The position numbers were made by a program, and so were the translations under genes. From Saccoglossus kowalevskii (Eukaryota > Hemichordata > Enteropneusta > Harrimaniidae): a stretch of DNA of 32,448 nt. This document shows, in pieces, positions 10,205-21,562 of the stretch. Below the pieces are notes generated by a model. That model did not search any database, was not told the DNA's origin, and was given only the letters and a program-made list of their open reading frames with translations. The DNA lies in contig NW_003127257.1 of assembly GCF_000003605.2 (NCBI RefSeq), forward strand, positions 1 to 32,448, in the 5' to 3' direction. Numbering within the stretch: position 1 is the first letter of the stretch; the number at the start of each line of letters is the position of its first letter.

Positions 10205-10779
10205 GTGTCATCAACTAAAATACTAGTAACTCAAGTCGTTCCGTTACACTCAGTGTCATTAATTAAAATACAAGAAACTCAAGTCATTCCCTTACACTCA
10301 GTGTCATCAACTAAAATACAAGAAACTCAAGTCATTCCCTTACACTCAGTGTCATCAACTAACGTACTAGTAACTAAAGTCGTTCGTTTACACTCAGTGT
10401 CATGGACTAAAATACTAGTAACTCGATTCATTCCCTTACACTCGGTGCCATCAACTGAAATACAAGTAACTCAAGTCATTCCCTTACACTCAGTGTCATC
10501 AACTAAAATACAAGTAACTAAAGTCGTTCCCTTGCACCCAGTGTCATCAACTATAATACTAGAAACTCAAGTCATTCCCTTACACACAGTGTCATCAACT
10601 AAAATACAAGTAACTGAAGTCATTTCCTTACACTCAGTGTCATCAACTAAAATACTAGTAACTCAAGTCATTCCCTTACAGTCAGTGTCATCAACTAAAA
10701 TACAAGTAACTCAAGTCATTTCCTTACACTCAGTGCATCAACTAAAATACTAGTAACTCAAGTCATTCCCTTACACTCA
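10205..10779. repeat. 12-mer higher-order repeat (575 bp)
   Basis: The order is k, SLIKIQE, SSTKIQE, c (AACGTACTAG), e, f, g, h, i, a, b, j; 11 x 48 + 47 = 575 bp. Compared with the 13-mer it lacks the d monomer. The AACGTACTAG variant ties it to 12468, 17551, 18460 and 31016. The beginning recurs at 12313 at an offset of 2108. Confidence 0.83.
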
Positions 10780-11882
10780 GTGTCATCAACTAAAATACTA
10801 GTAACTCAAGTCGTTCCGTTACACTCAGTGTCATTAACTAAAATAAAAGAAACTCAAGTCATTCCCTTACACTCAGTGTCATCAACTAAAATACAAGTAA
10901 CTCAAGTCATTTCCTTACACTCAGTGTCATCAACTAAAGTACTAGTAACTAAAGTCGTTCCTTTACACTCAGTGTCATGGACTAAAATACTAGTAACTCA
11001 AGCCGTTTCCTTTCACTCAGTGTCATGAAGTAAAATACTAGTAACTCGATTCATTCCCTTACACTCGGTGCCATCAACTGAAATACAAGTAACTCAAGTC
11101 ATTCCTTACACTCAGTGTCATCAACAAAATTACTAGTAACTAAAGTCGTTCCTTTACACTCAGTGTCATGGACTAAAATACTAGTAACTCAAGCTGTTCC
11201 ATTTCACTCAGTGTCATGGACTAAAATACTAGTAACTCAAGTCACTTCCTTACACTCAGTGTCATCAACTAAAGTACTAGTAACTCAAGTCATTCCCTTA
11301 CAATCAGTGTCATCAACTAAAATACAAGTAACTCAAGACATTCCCTTACAATCAGTGTCATCAACTAAAATACAAGTAACTTAAGTCGTTCCCTTACACT
11401 CAGTGTCATCAACTAAAATACTAGTAACTAAAGTCACTCCCTTACACTCAGTGTCATCAACTAAAATACAAGTAACTAAATTCGTTCCCTTACACCCAGT
11501 GTCATCAACTAAAATACAAGTAACTGAAGTCATTTCCTTACACTCAGTGTCATCAACTAAAGTACTAGTAACTAAAGTCGTTTATTTACACTCACTGTCA
11601 TCAACTAAAGTACTAGTAACTCAAGTGATTCCCTTGCACCCAGTGTCATAAACTAAAATACTAGTAACTAAAGTCATTTCATTACACTCAGTGTCATCAA
11701 CAAAAGTACTAGTAACTAAAGTCGTTCTTTTACACTCAGTGTCATGGACTAAAATACTAGTAACTCAAGCCGTTTCCTTTCACTCAGTGTCATGGACTAA
11801 AATACTAGTAACTCAAGTCACTTCCTTACACTCAGTGTCATAAACTAAAGTACTAGTAACTCAAGTCATTCCCTTACACTCA
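10780..11882. repeat. truncated 10-mer fused to module M3
   Basis: A k-l-b-c-d-e-f start (10780-11100) is cut by a lost C (CATTCCTTAC at 11101) and passes straight into M3 units from about 11115. One VIPLQSV-type monomer is present twice (11290-11385). In-frame stops are TAACTTAAG (11379), GTGTCATAAACTAAAA (11649) and GTGTCATAAACTAAAG (11841). The abrupt change of module at a short monomer looks like a recombination joint. Confidence 0.78.
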
Positions 11883-12312
11883 GTGTCATCAACTAAAATA
11901 CAAGTAACTCAAGTCATTACCTTACACTCAGTGTCATCAACTAAAATACAAGTAACTAAAGTCGTTCTCTTACACCCAGTGTCATCGACTAAAATACTAG
12001 AAACTCAAGTCATTCCCTTACACACAGTGCCATCAACTAAAATACAAGTAACTCAAGTCATTTCCTTACACTCAGTGTCATTAACTAAAATACTAGTAAC
12101 TCAAGTCGTTCCCTTACACCCAGTGTCATCAACGAAATTACTAGTAACTCAAGTCGTTCCCTTACACTCAGTGTCATTAACTAAAATACTAGAAACGCAA
12201 GTCATTCCATTACACTCAGTGCATCAACTAAAATACTAGTAACTCAAGTCATTTCCTTACACTCAGTGCATCAACTAAAATACTAATAACTCAAGTCATT
12301 CCCTTATACTCA
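11883..12312. repeat. module M2, third copy
   Basis: This is the cleanest M2 copy: QVITLHSV, KVVLLHPV, ILETQVIPLHT, PSTKIQ, SLTKILVTQVVPLHPV, KLLVTQVVP, SLTKILETQ, then two j monomers. The second j monomer reads TACTAATAACTC, losing the SpeI site, and is followed by CTTATACTC at 12304. Confidence 0.82.
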
Positions 12313-13800
12313 GTGTCATCAACTAAAATACTAGTAACTCAAGTCGTTCCGTTACACTCATTGTCATTAATTAAAATACAAGAAACTCAACTCATTCCCT
12401 TACACTCAGTGTCATCAACTAAAATACAAGAAACTCAAGTCATTCCCTTACACTCAGTGTCATCAACTAACGTACTAGTAACTAAAGTCGTTCCTTTACA
12501 CTCAGTGTCATGGACTAAAATACTAGTAACTCGATTCATTCCCTTACACTCGGTGCCATCAACTGAAATACAAGTAACTCAAGTCATTCCCTTACACTCA
12601 GTGTCATCAACTAAAATACAAGTAACTAAAGTCGTTCCCTTGCACCCAGTGTCATCAACTATAATACTAGAAACTCAAGTCATTCCCTTACACACAGTGT
12701 CATCAACTAAAACACAAGTAACTGAAGTCATTTCCTTGCACCCATTGTCATCAACAAAATTACTAGTAATTAAAGTCGTTCCTTTACACTCAGTGTCATG
12801 GACTAAAATACTAGTAACTCAAGCCGTTTCCTTTCACTCAGTGTCATGGACTAAAATACTAGTAACTCAATTCATTCCCTTACACTCGATGCCATCAACT
12901 GAAATACAAGTAACTCAAGTCATTCCCTTACACTCAGTGTCTTCAACTAAAATACAAGTAACTAAAGTCGTTCCCTTGCACCCAGTGTCATCAACTAAAA
13001 TACAAGTAACTAAATTCGTTCCCTTACACCCAGTGTCATCAACTAAAATACAAGTAACTGAAGTCATTTCCTTGCACCCATTGTCATCAACAAAATTACT
13101 AGTAACTAAAGTCGTTCCTTTACACTCAGTGTCATGGACTAAAATACTAGTAACTCAAGCTGTTCCATTTCACTCAGTGTCATGGACTAAAATACTAGTA
13201 ACTCAAGTCACTTCCTTACACTCAGTGTCATCAACTAAAGTACTAGTAACTCAAGTCATTCCCTTACAATCAGTGTCATCAACTAAAATACAAGTAACTC
13301 AAGTCGTTCCCTTGCACTCAGTGTCATCAACTAAAATACAAGTAACTCAAGTCACTCCCTTACACTCAGTGTCATCAACTAAAATACAAGTAACTAAATT
13401 CGTTCCCTTACACCCAGTGTCATCAACTAAAATACAAGTAACTGAAGTCATTTCCTTACACTCAGTGTCATCAACTAAAGTACTAGTAACTAAAGTCGTT
13501 TATTCACACTCACTGTCATCAACTAAAGTACTAGTAACTCAAGTGATTCCCTTGCACTCAGTGTCATTAACTAAAATACTAGTAACTAATGTCATTTCAT
13601 TACACTCAGTGTCATCAACTAATGTACTAGTAACTAAAGTCGTTCTTTTACACTCAGTGTCATAGAAGAAATTACTAGTAACTCAAGCCATTTCCTTTCA
13701 CTCAGTGTCATGGACTAAAATACTAGTAACTCAAGTCACTTCCTTACACTCAGTGTCATAAACTAAAGTACTAGTAACTCAAGTCATTCCCTTACACTCA
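12313..13800. repeat. 12-mer start joined to two M3-like runs; 450-codon open stretch
   Basis: Bases 12313-13665 stay open for 450 codons because no 47-bp monomer occurs in them. The order is k, l-like, c(AACGTACTAG), e, f, g, h, i, KLLV, d, e-like, f, g, KFVP, i, then M3 in full. It ends at TCATAGAAG (TAG at 13663). The next units contain CAAGCCATTTCC and a TAA in GTGTCATAAACTAAAG. There is no ATG start or unique flanking sequence, so I do not call it a gene. Confidence 0.8.
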
Positions 13801-14426
13801 GTGTCATCAACTAAAATACAAGTAACTAAAGTCGTTCTCTTACACCCAGTGTCATCGACTAAAATACTAGAAACTCAAGTCAATCCCTTACACACAGTGC
13901 CATCAACTAAAATACAAGTAACTCAGGTCATTTCCTTACACTCAGTGTCATTAACTAATATACTAGTAACACAAGTCGTTCCCTTACACCCAGTGTCATC
14001 AACGAAATTACTAGTAACTCAAGTCGTTCCCTTACACTCAGTGTCATTAACTAAAATACTAGAAACGCAAGTCATTCCATTACACTCAGTGTCATCAACT
14101 AAAATACTAGTAAGTCAAGTCATTTCCTTACACTCAGTGTCATCAACTAAAATACAAGTAACTCAGGTCATTTCCTTACACTCAGTGTCATCAACGAAAT
14201 TACTAGTAACTCAAGTCGTTCCTTTACACTCAGTGTCATGGACTAAAATACAAGTAACTAAAGTCGTTCCCTTACACCCAGTGTCATCAACGAAAATACT
14301 AGTAACTCAAGTCGTTCCCTTACACTCAGTGTCATTAAACTAAAATACGAGTAACTCAAGTCATTTCCTTACACTCAGTGTCATCAAACTAAAATACAAG
14401 TAACTCAAGTCATTTCCTTACACTCA
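13801..14426. repeat. M2-derived run with two adjacent 49-bp monomers
   Basis: The run starts as M2 without its first unit and continues with KLLV and SWTKIQVTK hybrids. Two consecutive monomers each gain one A: GTCATTAAACTAAAATAC near 14331 and GTCATCAAACTAAAATAC near 14380. The first insertion ends the long open stretch, and the pair shifts the frame by two. Two identical insertions in neighbours suggest that one was copied from the other. Confidence 0.8.
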
Positions 14427-16213
14427 GTGTCATCAACTAAAGTACTAGTAACTAAAGTCGTTCCTTTACACTCAGTGTCATGGACTAAAATACTAGTAAC
14501 TCAAGCCGTTTCCTTTCACTCAGTGTCATGGACTAAAATACTAGTAACTCGATTCATTCCCTTACACTCGGTGTCATCAACTGAAATACAAGTAACTCAA
14601 GTCATTCCCTTACACTCAGTGTCATCAACTAAAATACTAGTAACTCAAGTCATTCCCTTACACTCAGTGTCATCAACTGAAATACAAGTAACTCAAGTCA
14701 TTTCCTTACACTCAGTGCATCAACTAAAATACTAGTAACTCAAGTCATTCCCTTACACTCAGTGTCATCAACTAAAATGCTAGTAACTCAAGTCGTTCCC
14801 TTACACTCAGTGTCATTAACTAAAATACAAAAAACTCAAGTCATTCCCTTGCACTCAGTGTCATCAACTAAAATACAAGTAACTCAAGTCATTTCCTTAC
14901 ACTCAGTGTCATCAACTAAAGTACTAGTAACTATAGTCGTTCCTTTACACTCAGTGTCATGGACTAAAATACTAGTAACTCAAGCCGTTTCCTTTCACTC
15001 AGTGTCATGGACTAAAATCCTAGTAACTCAATTCATTCCCTTACACTCGATGCCATCAACTGAAATACAAGTAACTCAAGACATTCCCTTACACTCAGTG
15101 TCATCAACTAAAATACAAGTAACTAAAGTCGTTCCCTTGCACCCAGTGACTTCAACTATAATACTAGAAACTCAAGTCATTCCCTTACACACAGTGTCAT
15201 CAACTAAAATAAAAGTAACTCAAGTCATTTCCTTACACTCAGTGTCATCAACTAAAATACTAGTAACTCAAGTCATTCCCTTACACTCAGTGTCATCAAC
15301 TAAAATACTAGTAACTCAAGTCGTTCCGTTACACTCAGTGTCATTAATTAAAATACAAGAAACTCAAGTCATTCCCTTACACTCAGTGTCATGGACTAAA
15401 ATACTAGTAACTCAAGCCGTTTCCTTTCACTCAGTGTCATGGACTAAAATACTAGTAACTCGATTCATTCCCTACACTCGGTGCCATCAACTGAAATACA
15501 AGTAACTCAAGTCATCCCTTACATCAGTGTCATCAACTAAAATACTAGTAACTCAAGTCATTCCCTTACACTCAGTGTCATCAACTGAAATACAAGTAAC
15601 TCAAGTCATTTCCTTACACTCAGTGCATCAACTAAAATACTAGTAACTCAAGTCATTCCCTTACACTCAGTGTCATCAACTAAAATACTAGTAACTCAAG
15701 TCGTTCCCTTACACTCAGTGTCATTAACTAAAATACAAAAATCTCAAGTCATTCCCTTGCACTCAGTGTCATCAACTAAAATACAAGTAACTCAAGTCAT
15801 TTCCTTACACTCAGTGTCATCAACTAAAGTACTAGTAACTATAGTCGTTCCTTTACACTCAGTGTCATGGACTAAAATACTAGTAACTCAAGCCGTTTCC
15901 TTTCACACAGTGTCATGGACTAAAATCCTAGTAACTCAATTCATTCCCTTACACTCGATGCCATCAACTGAAATACAAGTAACTCAAGACATTCCCTTAC
16001 ACTCAGTGTCATCAACTAAAATACAAGTAACTAAAGTCGTTCCCTTGCACCCAGTGTCTTCAACTATAATACTAGAAACTCAAGTCATTCCCTTACACAC
16101 AGTGTCATCAACTAAAATAAAAGTAACTCAAGTCATTTCCTTACACTCAGTGTCATCAACTAAAATACTAGTAACTCAAGTCATTCCCTTACACTCAGTG
16201 TCATCAACTAAAA
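14427..16213. repeat. 908-bp-offset duplicated 10-mer-like blocks
   Basis: About 14620-15305 matches 15528-16213 at an offset of 908. Shared rare variants are AAAATCCTAG (near 15016 and 15924), CAAGACATTCC and the CTTCAACTATAAT h monomer. Visible differences are AATGCTAG against AATACTAG, AAAAACTC against AAAATCTC, TTTCACTC against TTTCACAC and GTGACTTC against GTGTCTTC. The segment 14.40-14.94 kb also matches 19.53-20.06 kb at an offset of 5125, sharing AAAATGCTAG. Confidence 0.83.
15465..15535. repeat. indel cluster at the end of a 908-bp block
   Basis: Three one-base losses lie within about 60 bases: CATTCCCTACACTC (near 15467), GTCATCCCTTAC (near 15511) and TTACATCAGTG (near 15520). They end an open stretch and are not found in the paralogous segments. 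This is private decay, a repaired joint or sequence error. Confidence 0.72.
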
Positions 16214-17166
16214 TACAAGAAACTCAAGTCATTCCCTTACACACAGTGCCATCAACTAAAATACAAGTAACTCAAGTCATTTCCTTACACGCAGTGTCAT
16301 TAACTAAAATACTAGTAACTCAAGTCGTTCCCTTACACCCAGTGTCATCAACGACATTACTAGTAACTCAAGTCGTTCCCTTACACTCAGTGTCATTAAC
16401 TAAAATACTAGAAACGCAAGTCATTCCCTTACACACAGTGTCATCAACTAAAATACAAGTAACTGAAGTCATGTCCCTACACTCAGTGTCATCAACAAAA
16501 TTACTAGTAACTAAAGTCGTTCCTTTACACTCAGTGTCATGGACTAAAATACTAGTAACTAAAGCTGTTCCATTTCACTCAGTGTCATGGACTAAAATAC
16601 TAGTAACTCAAGTCACTTCCTTACACTCAGTGTCATCAACTAAAGTACTAGTAACTCAAGTCATTCCCTTACAATCAGTGTCATCAACTAAAATACAAGT
16701 AACTCAAGTCGTTCCCTTACACTCAGTATCATCAACTAAAATACTAGTAACTAAAGTCACTCCCTTACACTCAGTGTCATCAACTAAAATACAAGTAACT
16801 AAATTCGTTCCCTTACACCCAGTGTCATCAACTAAAATACAAGTAACTGAAGTCATTTCCTTACACTCAGTGTCATCAACTAAAGTACTAGTAACTAAAG
16901 TCGTTTATTTACACTCACTGTCATCAACTAAAGTACTAGTAACTCAAGTGATTCCCTTGCACCCAGTGTCATTAACTAAAATACTAGTAACTAAAGTCAT
17001 TTCATTACACTCAGTGTCATCAACTAAAGTACTAGTAACTAAAGTCGTTCTTTTACACTCAGTGTCATGGACTAAAATACTAGTAACTCAAGCCGTTTCC
17101 TTTCACTCAGTGTCATGGACTAAAATACTAGTAACTCAAGTCACTTCCTTACACTCAGTGTCATAA
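15670..17166 (+). other. longest uninterrupted open stretch (498 codons), repeat-derived
   Basis: This is the longest open frame in the window, made of 31 monomers that all happen to be 48 bp and free of stops. It joins a k-KIQK-b-c-d-e-f-g-h run, dispersed block P (from 16175) and a full M3 module, so it crosses two module joints, which argues against a conserved protein. The first codon is GTG inside the repeat; there is no ATG start, no signal peptide, no non-repeat domain and no distinct C-terminus. It ends at GTGTCATAA, a stop copied elsewhere in the array. If expressed it would be a Ser/Thr/Val-rich 16-residue repeat polypeptide, but I see no support for that. Confidence 0.7.
16175..16710. 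repeat. dispersed block P, copy 2
   Basis: This is the partner of 8605-9140 at an offset of 7570, with one base difference seen. Here the block is followed by the rest of M3 (QVVPLHSV, KVTPLHSV, KFVP), whereas copy 1 breaks off into CATTCCATTAC and a 46-bp variant. This copy therefore keeps the more complete M3 context. Confidence 0.87.
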
Positions 17167-18683
17167 ACTAAAGTACTAGTAACTCAAGTCATTCCCTTAC
17201 ACTCAGTGTCATCAACTAAAATACAAGTAACTCAAGTCATTACCTTACACTCAGTGTCATCAACTAAAATACAAGTAACTAAAGTCGTTCTCTTACACCC
17301 AGTGTCATCGACTAAAATACTAGAAACGCAAGTCATTCCATTACACTCAGTGCATCAATTAAATACTTGTAACTCAAGTCATTTCCTTACACTCAGTGCA
17401 TCAACTAAAATACTAGTAACTCAAGTCATTCCCTTACACTCAGTGTCATCAACTAAAATACTAGTAACTCAAGTCGTTCCGTTACACTCAGTGTCATTAA
17501 TTAAAATACAAGAAACTCAAGTCATTCCCTTACACTCAGTGTCATCAACTAACGTACTAGTAACTAAAGTCGTTCCTTTACACTCAGTGTCATGGACTAA
17601 AATACTAGTAACTCGATTCATTCCCTTACACTCGGTGCCATCAACTGAAATACAAGTAACTCAAGTCATTCCCTTACACTCAGTGTCATCAACTAAAATA
17701 GAAGTAACTAAAGTCGTTCCCTTGCACCCAGTGTCACCAACTATAATACTAGAAACTCAAGTCATTCCCTTACACTCAGTGTCATCAACTAAAGTACTAG
17801 TAACTAAAGTCGTTTATTTACACTCACTGTCATCAACTAAAGTACTAGTAACTCAAGTGATTCCCTTGCACCCAGTGTCATTAACTAAAATACTAGTAAC
17901 TAAAGTCATTTCATTACACTCAGTGTCATCAACTAAAGTACTAGTAACTAAAGTCGTTCTTTTACACTCAGTGTCATGGACTAAAATACTAGTAACTCAA
18001 GCCGTTTCCTTTCACTCAGTGTCATGGACTAAAATACTAGTAACTCAAGTCACTTCCTTACACTCAGTGTCATAAACTAAAGTACTAGTAACTCAAGTCA
18101 TTCCCTTACACTCAGTGTCATCAACTAAAATACAAGTAACTCAAGTCATTACCTTACACTCAGTGTCATCAACTAAAATACAAGTAACTAAAGTCGTTCT
18201 CTTACACCCAGTGTCATCGACTAAAATACTAGAAACGCAAGTCATTCCATTACACTCAGTGCATCAATTAAATACTAGTAACTCAAGTCATTTCCTTACA
18301 CTCAGTGCATCAACTAAAATACTAGTAACTCAAGTCATTCCCTTACACTCAGTGTCATCAACTAAAATACTAGTAACTCAAGTCGTTCCGTTACACTCAG
18401 TGTCATTAATTAAAATACAAGAAACTCAAGTCATTCCCTTACACTCAGTGTCATCAACTAACGTACTAGTAACTAAAGTCGTTCCTTTACACTCAGTGTC
18501 ATGGACTAAAATACTAGTAACTCGATTCATTCCCTTACACTCGGTGCCATCAACTGAAATACAAGTAACTCAAGTCATTCCCTTACACTCAGTGTCATCA
18601 ACTAAAATAGAAGTAACTAAAGTCGTTCCCTTGCACCCAGTGTCACCAACTATAATACTAGAAACTCAAGTCATTCCCTTACA
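16862..18683. repeat. 909-bp tandem duplication (19 monomers)
   Basis: Bases about 16862-17774 and 17771-18683 match at an offset of 909 (19 x 48 = 912, less three bases in the shared 46-bp and 47-bp monomers). The one difference I found is AAATACTTGTAAC near 17361 against AAATACTAGTAAC near 18270. Both copies carry the TTTATTTACACTCACTG unit, the GTGTCATAAAC stop, GCATCAATTAAAT, AACGTACTAG, AAAATAGAAG and GTGTCACCAAC. It is among the youngest duplications in the window. Confidence 0.92.
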
Positions 18684-19214
18684 CACAGTGTCATCAACTA
18701 AAATACAAGTAACTGAAGTCATTTCCTTACACTCAGTGTCATCAACTAAAATACTAGTAACTCAAGTCATTCCCTTACACTCAGTGTCATCAACTAAAAT
18801 ACAAGTAACTCAAGTCATTTCCTTACACTCAGTGCATCAACTAAAATACTAGTAACTCAAGTCATTCCCTTACACTCAGTGTCATCAACTAAAATACTAG
18901 TAATTCAAGTCGTTCCGTTACACTCAGTGTCATTAACTAAAATACAAGAAACTCAAGTCATTCCCTTACACTCAGTGTCATCAACTAAAATACAAGTAAC
19001 TCAAGTCATTTCCTTACACTCAGTGTCATCAACTAAAGTACTAGTAACTAAAGTCGTTCCTTAACACTCAGTGTCATGGACTAAAATACTAGTAACTCAA
19101 GCCGTTTCCTTTCACTCAGTGTCATCGAGTAAAATACTAGTAACTCGATTCATTCCCTTACACTCGGTGCCATCAACTGAAATACAAGTAACTCAAGTCA
19201 TTCCCTTACACTCA
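18684..19214. repeat. higher-order tail and 10-mer start
   Basis: The order h, i, a, b, j (to 18878) is followed by k (with TAATTCAAG), l, b, c, d, e and f. The c monomer at 19062 contains an in-frame TAA (TTCCTTAACAC), a change also present at 26831. The e monomer reads TCATCGAGTAAA, which is shared only with 31770. Confidence 0.8.
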
Positions 19215-19520
19215 GTGTCATCAACTAAAATACAAGAAACTCAAGTCATTCCCTTACACACAGTGCCATCAACTAAAATACAAGTAACTCAAGTCATTTC
19301 CTTACACGCAGTGTCATTAACTAAAATACTAGTAACTCAAGTCGTTCCCTTACACCCAGTGTCATCAACGACATTACTAGTAACTCAAGTCGTTCCCTTA
19401 CACTCAGTGTCATTAACTAAAATACTAGAAACGCAAGTCATTCCCTTACACACAGTGTCATCAACTAAAATACAAGAAACTCAAGTCATGTCCCTTACAC
19501 TCAGTGTCATCAACTAAAAT
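19215..19520. repeat. dispersed block P, copy 3, with a 1-bp insertion
   Basis: This matches 16198 onward at an offset of 3017 through TTACACGCAG, ACGACATTACTAG and SLTKILETQ. It departs at the next unit, KIQETQ, and at GTCATGTCCCTTAC near 19487, where the other copies have GTCATGTCCCTAC. The extra T makes a 49-bp monomer and shifts the frame. The joint is followed by b and c monomers. Confidence 0.82.
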
Positions 19521-20337
19521 ACAAGTAACTCAAGTCATTTCCTTACACTCAGTGTCATCAACTAAAGTACTAGTATCTAAAGTCGTTCCTTTACACTCAG
19601 TGTCATGGACTAAAATACTAGTAACTCAAGCCGTTTCCTTTCACTCAGTGTCATGGACTAAAATACTAGTAACTCGATTCATTCCCTTACACTCGGTGCC
19701 ATCAACTGAAATACAAGTAACTCAAGTCATTCCCTTACACTCAGTGTCATCAACTAAAATACTAGTAACTCAAGTCATTCCCTTACACTCAGTGTCATCA
19801 ACTGAAATACAAGTAACTCAAGTCATTTCCTTACACTCAGTGCATCAACTAAAATACTAGTAACTCAAGTCATTCCCTTACACTCAGTGTCATCAACTAA
19901 AATGCTAGTAACTCAAGTCGTTCCCTTACACTCAGTGTCATTAACTAAAATACAAAAAACTCAAGTCATTCCCTTGCACTCAGTGTCATCAACTAAAATA
20001 CAAGTAACTCAAGTCATTTCCTTACACTCAGTGTCATCAACTAAAGTACTAGTAACTCAAGTCGTTCCTTTACACTCAGTGTATCAACTAAAATACAAGT
20101 AACTCAAGTCATTTCCTTACACTCAGTGTCATTAACTAAAATACTAGTAACTCAAGTCGTTCCCTTACACCCAGTGTCATCAACGAAATTACTAGTAACT
20201 CAAGTCGTTCCCTTACACTCAGTGTCATTAACTAAAATACTAGAAACGCAAGTCATTCCATTAGTCTCAGTGTCATCAACTAAAATACAAGCAACTCAAG
20301 TCATTTCCTTACACTCAGTGCATCAACTAAAATACTA
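19521..20337. repeat. 10-mer, k-KIQK run and M2 tail
   Basis: The order b, c (GTATCTAAAG), d, e, f, a, b-like, j is followed by k (AATGCTAG), KIQK, b and a c/k hybrid. A 47-bp monomer with a different base lost (GTGTATCAAC at 20080) leads into the end of M2 (SLTKILVTQVVPLHPV, KLLV, SLTKILETQ with CATTAGTCTCAG, and KIQATQ). Confidence 0.78.
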
Positions 20338-21562
20338 GTAACTCAAGTCATTCCCTTACACTCAGTGTCATCAACTAAAATACTAGTAACTCAAGTCGTT
20401 GCGTTACACTCAGTTTCATTAATTAAAATACAAGAAACTCAAGTCATTTCCTTACACTCAGTGTCATCAACTAAAGTACTAGTAACTAAAGTCGTTCCTT
20501 TACACTCAGTGTAATGGACTAAAATACTAGTAACTCAAGCCGTTTCCTTTCACTCAGTGTCATGGACTAAAATACTAGTAACTCGATTCATTCCCTTACA
20601 CTCATTGCCATCACCTGAAATACAAGTAACTCAAGTCATTCCCTTACACTCAGTGTCATCAACTAAAATACAAGTAACTAAAGACGTTCCCTTGCACCCA
20701 GTGTCATCAACTATAATACTAGAAACTCAAGTCATTCCCTTACACACAGTGTCATCAACTAAAGTACAAGTAACTCAAGTCATTTCCTTACACTCAGTGT
20801 CATCAACTAAAATACTAGTAACTCAAGTCATTCCATTACACTCAGTGTCATCAACTAAAATACAAGTAACTCAAGTCATTTCCTTACACTCAGTGCATCA
20901 ACTAAAATACTAGTAACTCAAGTCATTCCCTTACACTCAGTGTCATCAACTAAAATACTAGTAACTCAAGTTGTTCCGTTACACTCAGTGTCATTAACTA
21001 AAATACAAGAAACTCAAGTCATTCCCTTACACACAGTGTCATCAACTAAAATACAAGTAACTCAAGTCATTTCCTTACACTCAGTGTCATCAACTAAAGT
21101 ACTAGTAACTAAAGTCGTTCCTTTACACTCAGTGTCATGGACTAAAATACTAGTAACTCAAGCCGTTTCCTTTCACTCAGTGTCATGGACTAAAATACTA
21201 GTAACTCGATTCATTCCCTTACACTCATTGCCATCACTTGAAATACAAGTAACTCAAGTCATTCCCTTACACTCAGTGTCATCAACTAAAATACAAGTAA
21301 CTAAAGACGTTCCCTTGCACCCAGTGTCATCAACTATAATACTAGAAACTCAAGTCATTCCCTTACACACAGTGTCATCAACTAAAGTACAAGTAACTCA
21401 AGTCATTTCCTTACACTCAGTGTCATCAACTAAAATACTAGTAACTCAAGTCATTCCATTACACTCAGTGTCATCAACTAAAATACAAGTAACTCAAGTC
21501 ATTTCCTTACATTCAGTGCATCAACTAAAATACTAGTAACTCAAGTCATTCCCTTACACTCA
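20338..21562. repeat. 12-mer-like unit then 13-mer higher-order repeat
   Basis: Bases 20338-20939 contain TTGCGTTACAC, CAGTTTCATTAATT and an in-frame TAA (GTGTAATGGACT near 20509), then e, f (TCACCTGAAA), g, h, KVQV, a, b, j. Bases 20940-21562 form the complete 13-mer k, l, b, c, d, e, f (TCACTTGAAA), g, h, i-like, a, b, j of 623 bp. About 20338-20970 matches 24318-24950 at an offset of 3980, including the TAA. Confidence 0.88.

Noticed and set aside
16862-18683. Duplication counted as certain biology
   Set aside because: I kept it as a feature, but near identity over 909 bp could also be an assembly artefact, so I do not claim a recent event without read support.
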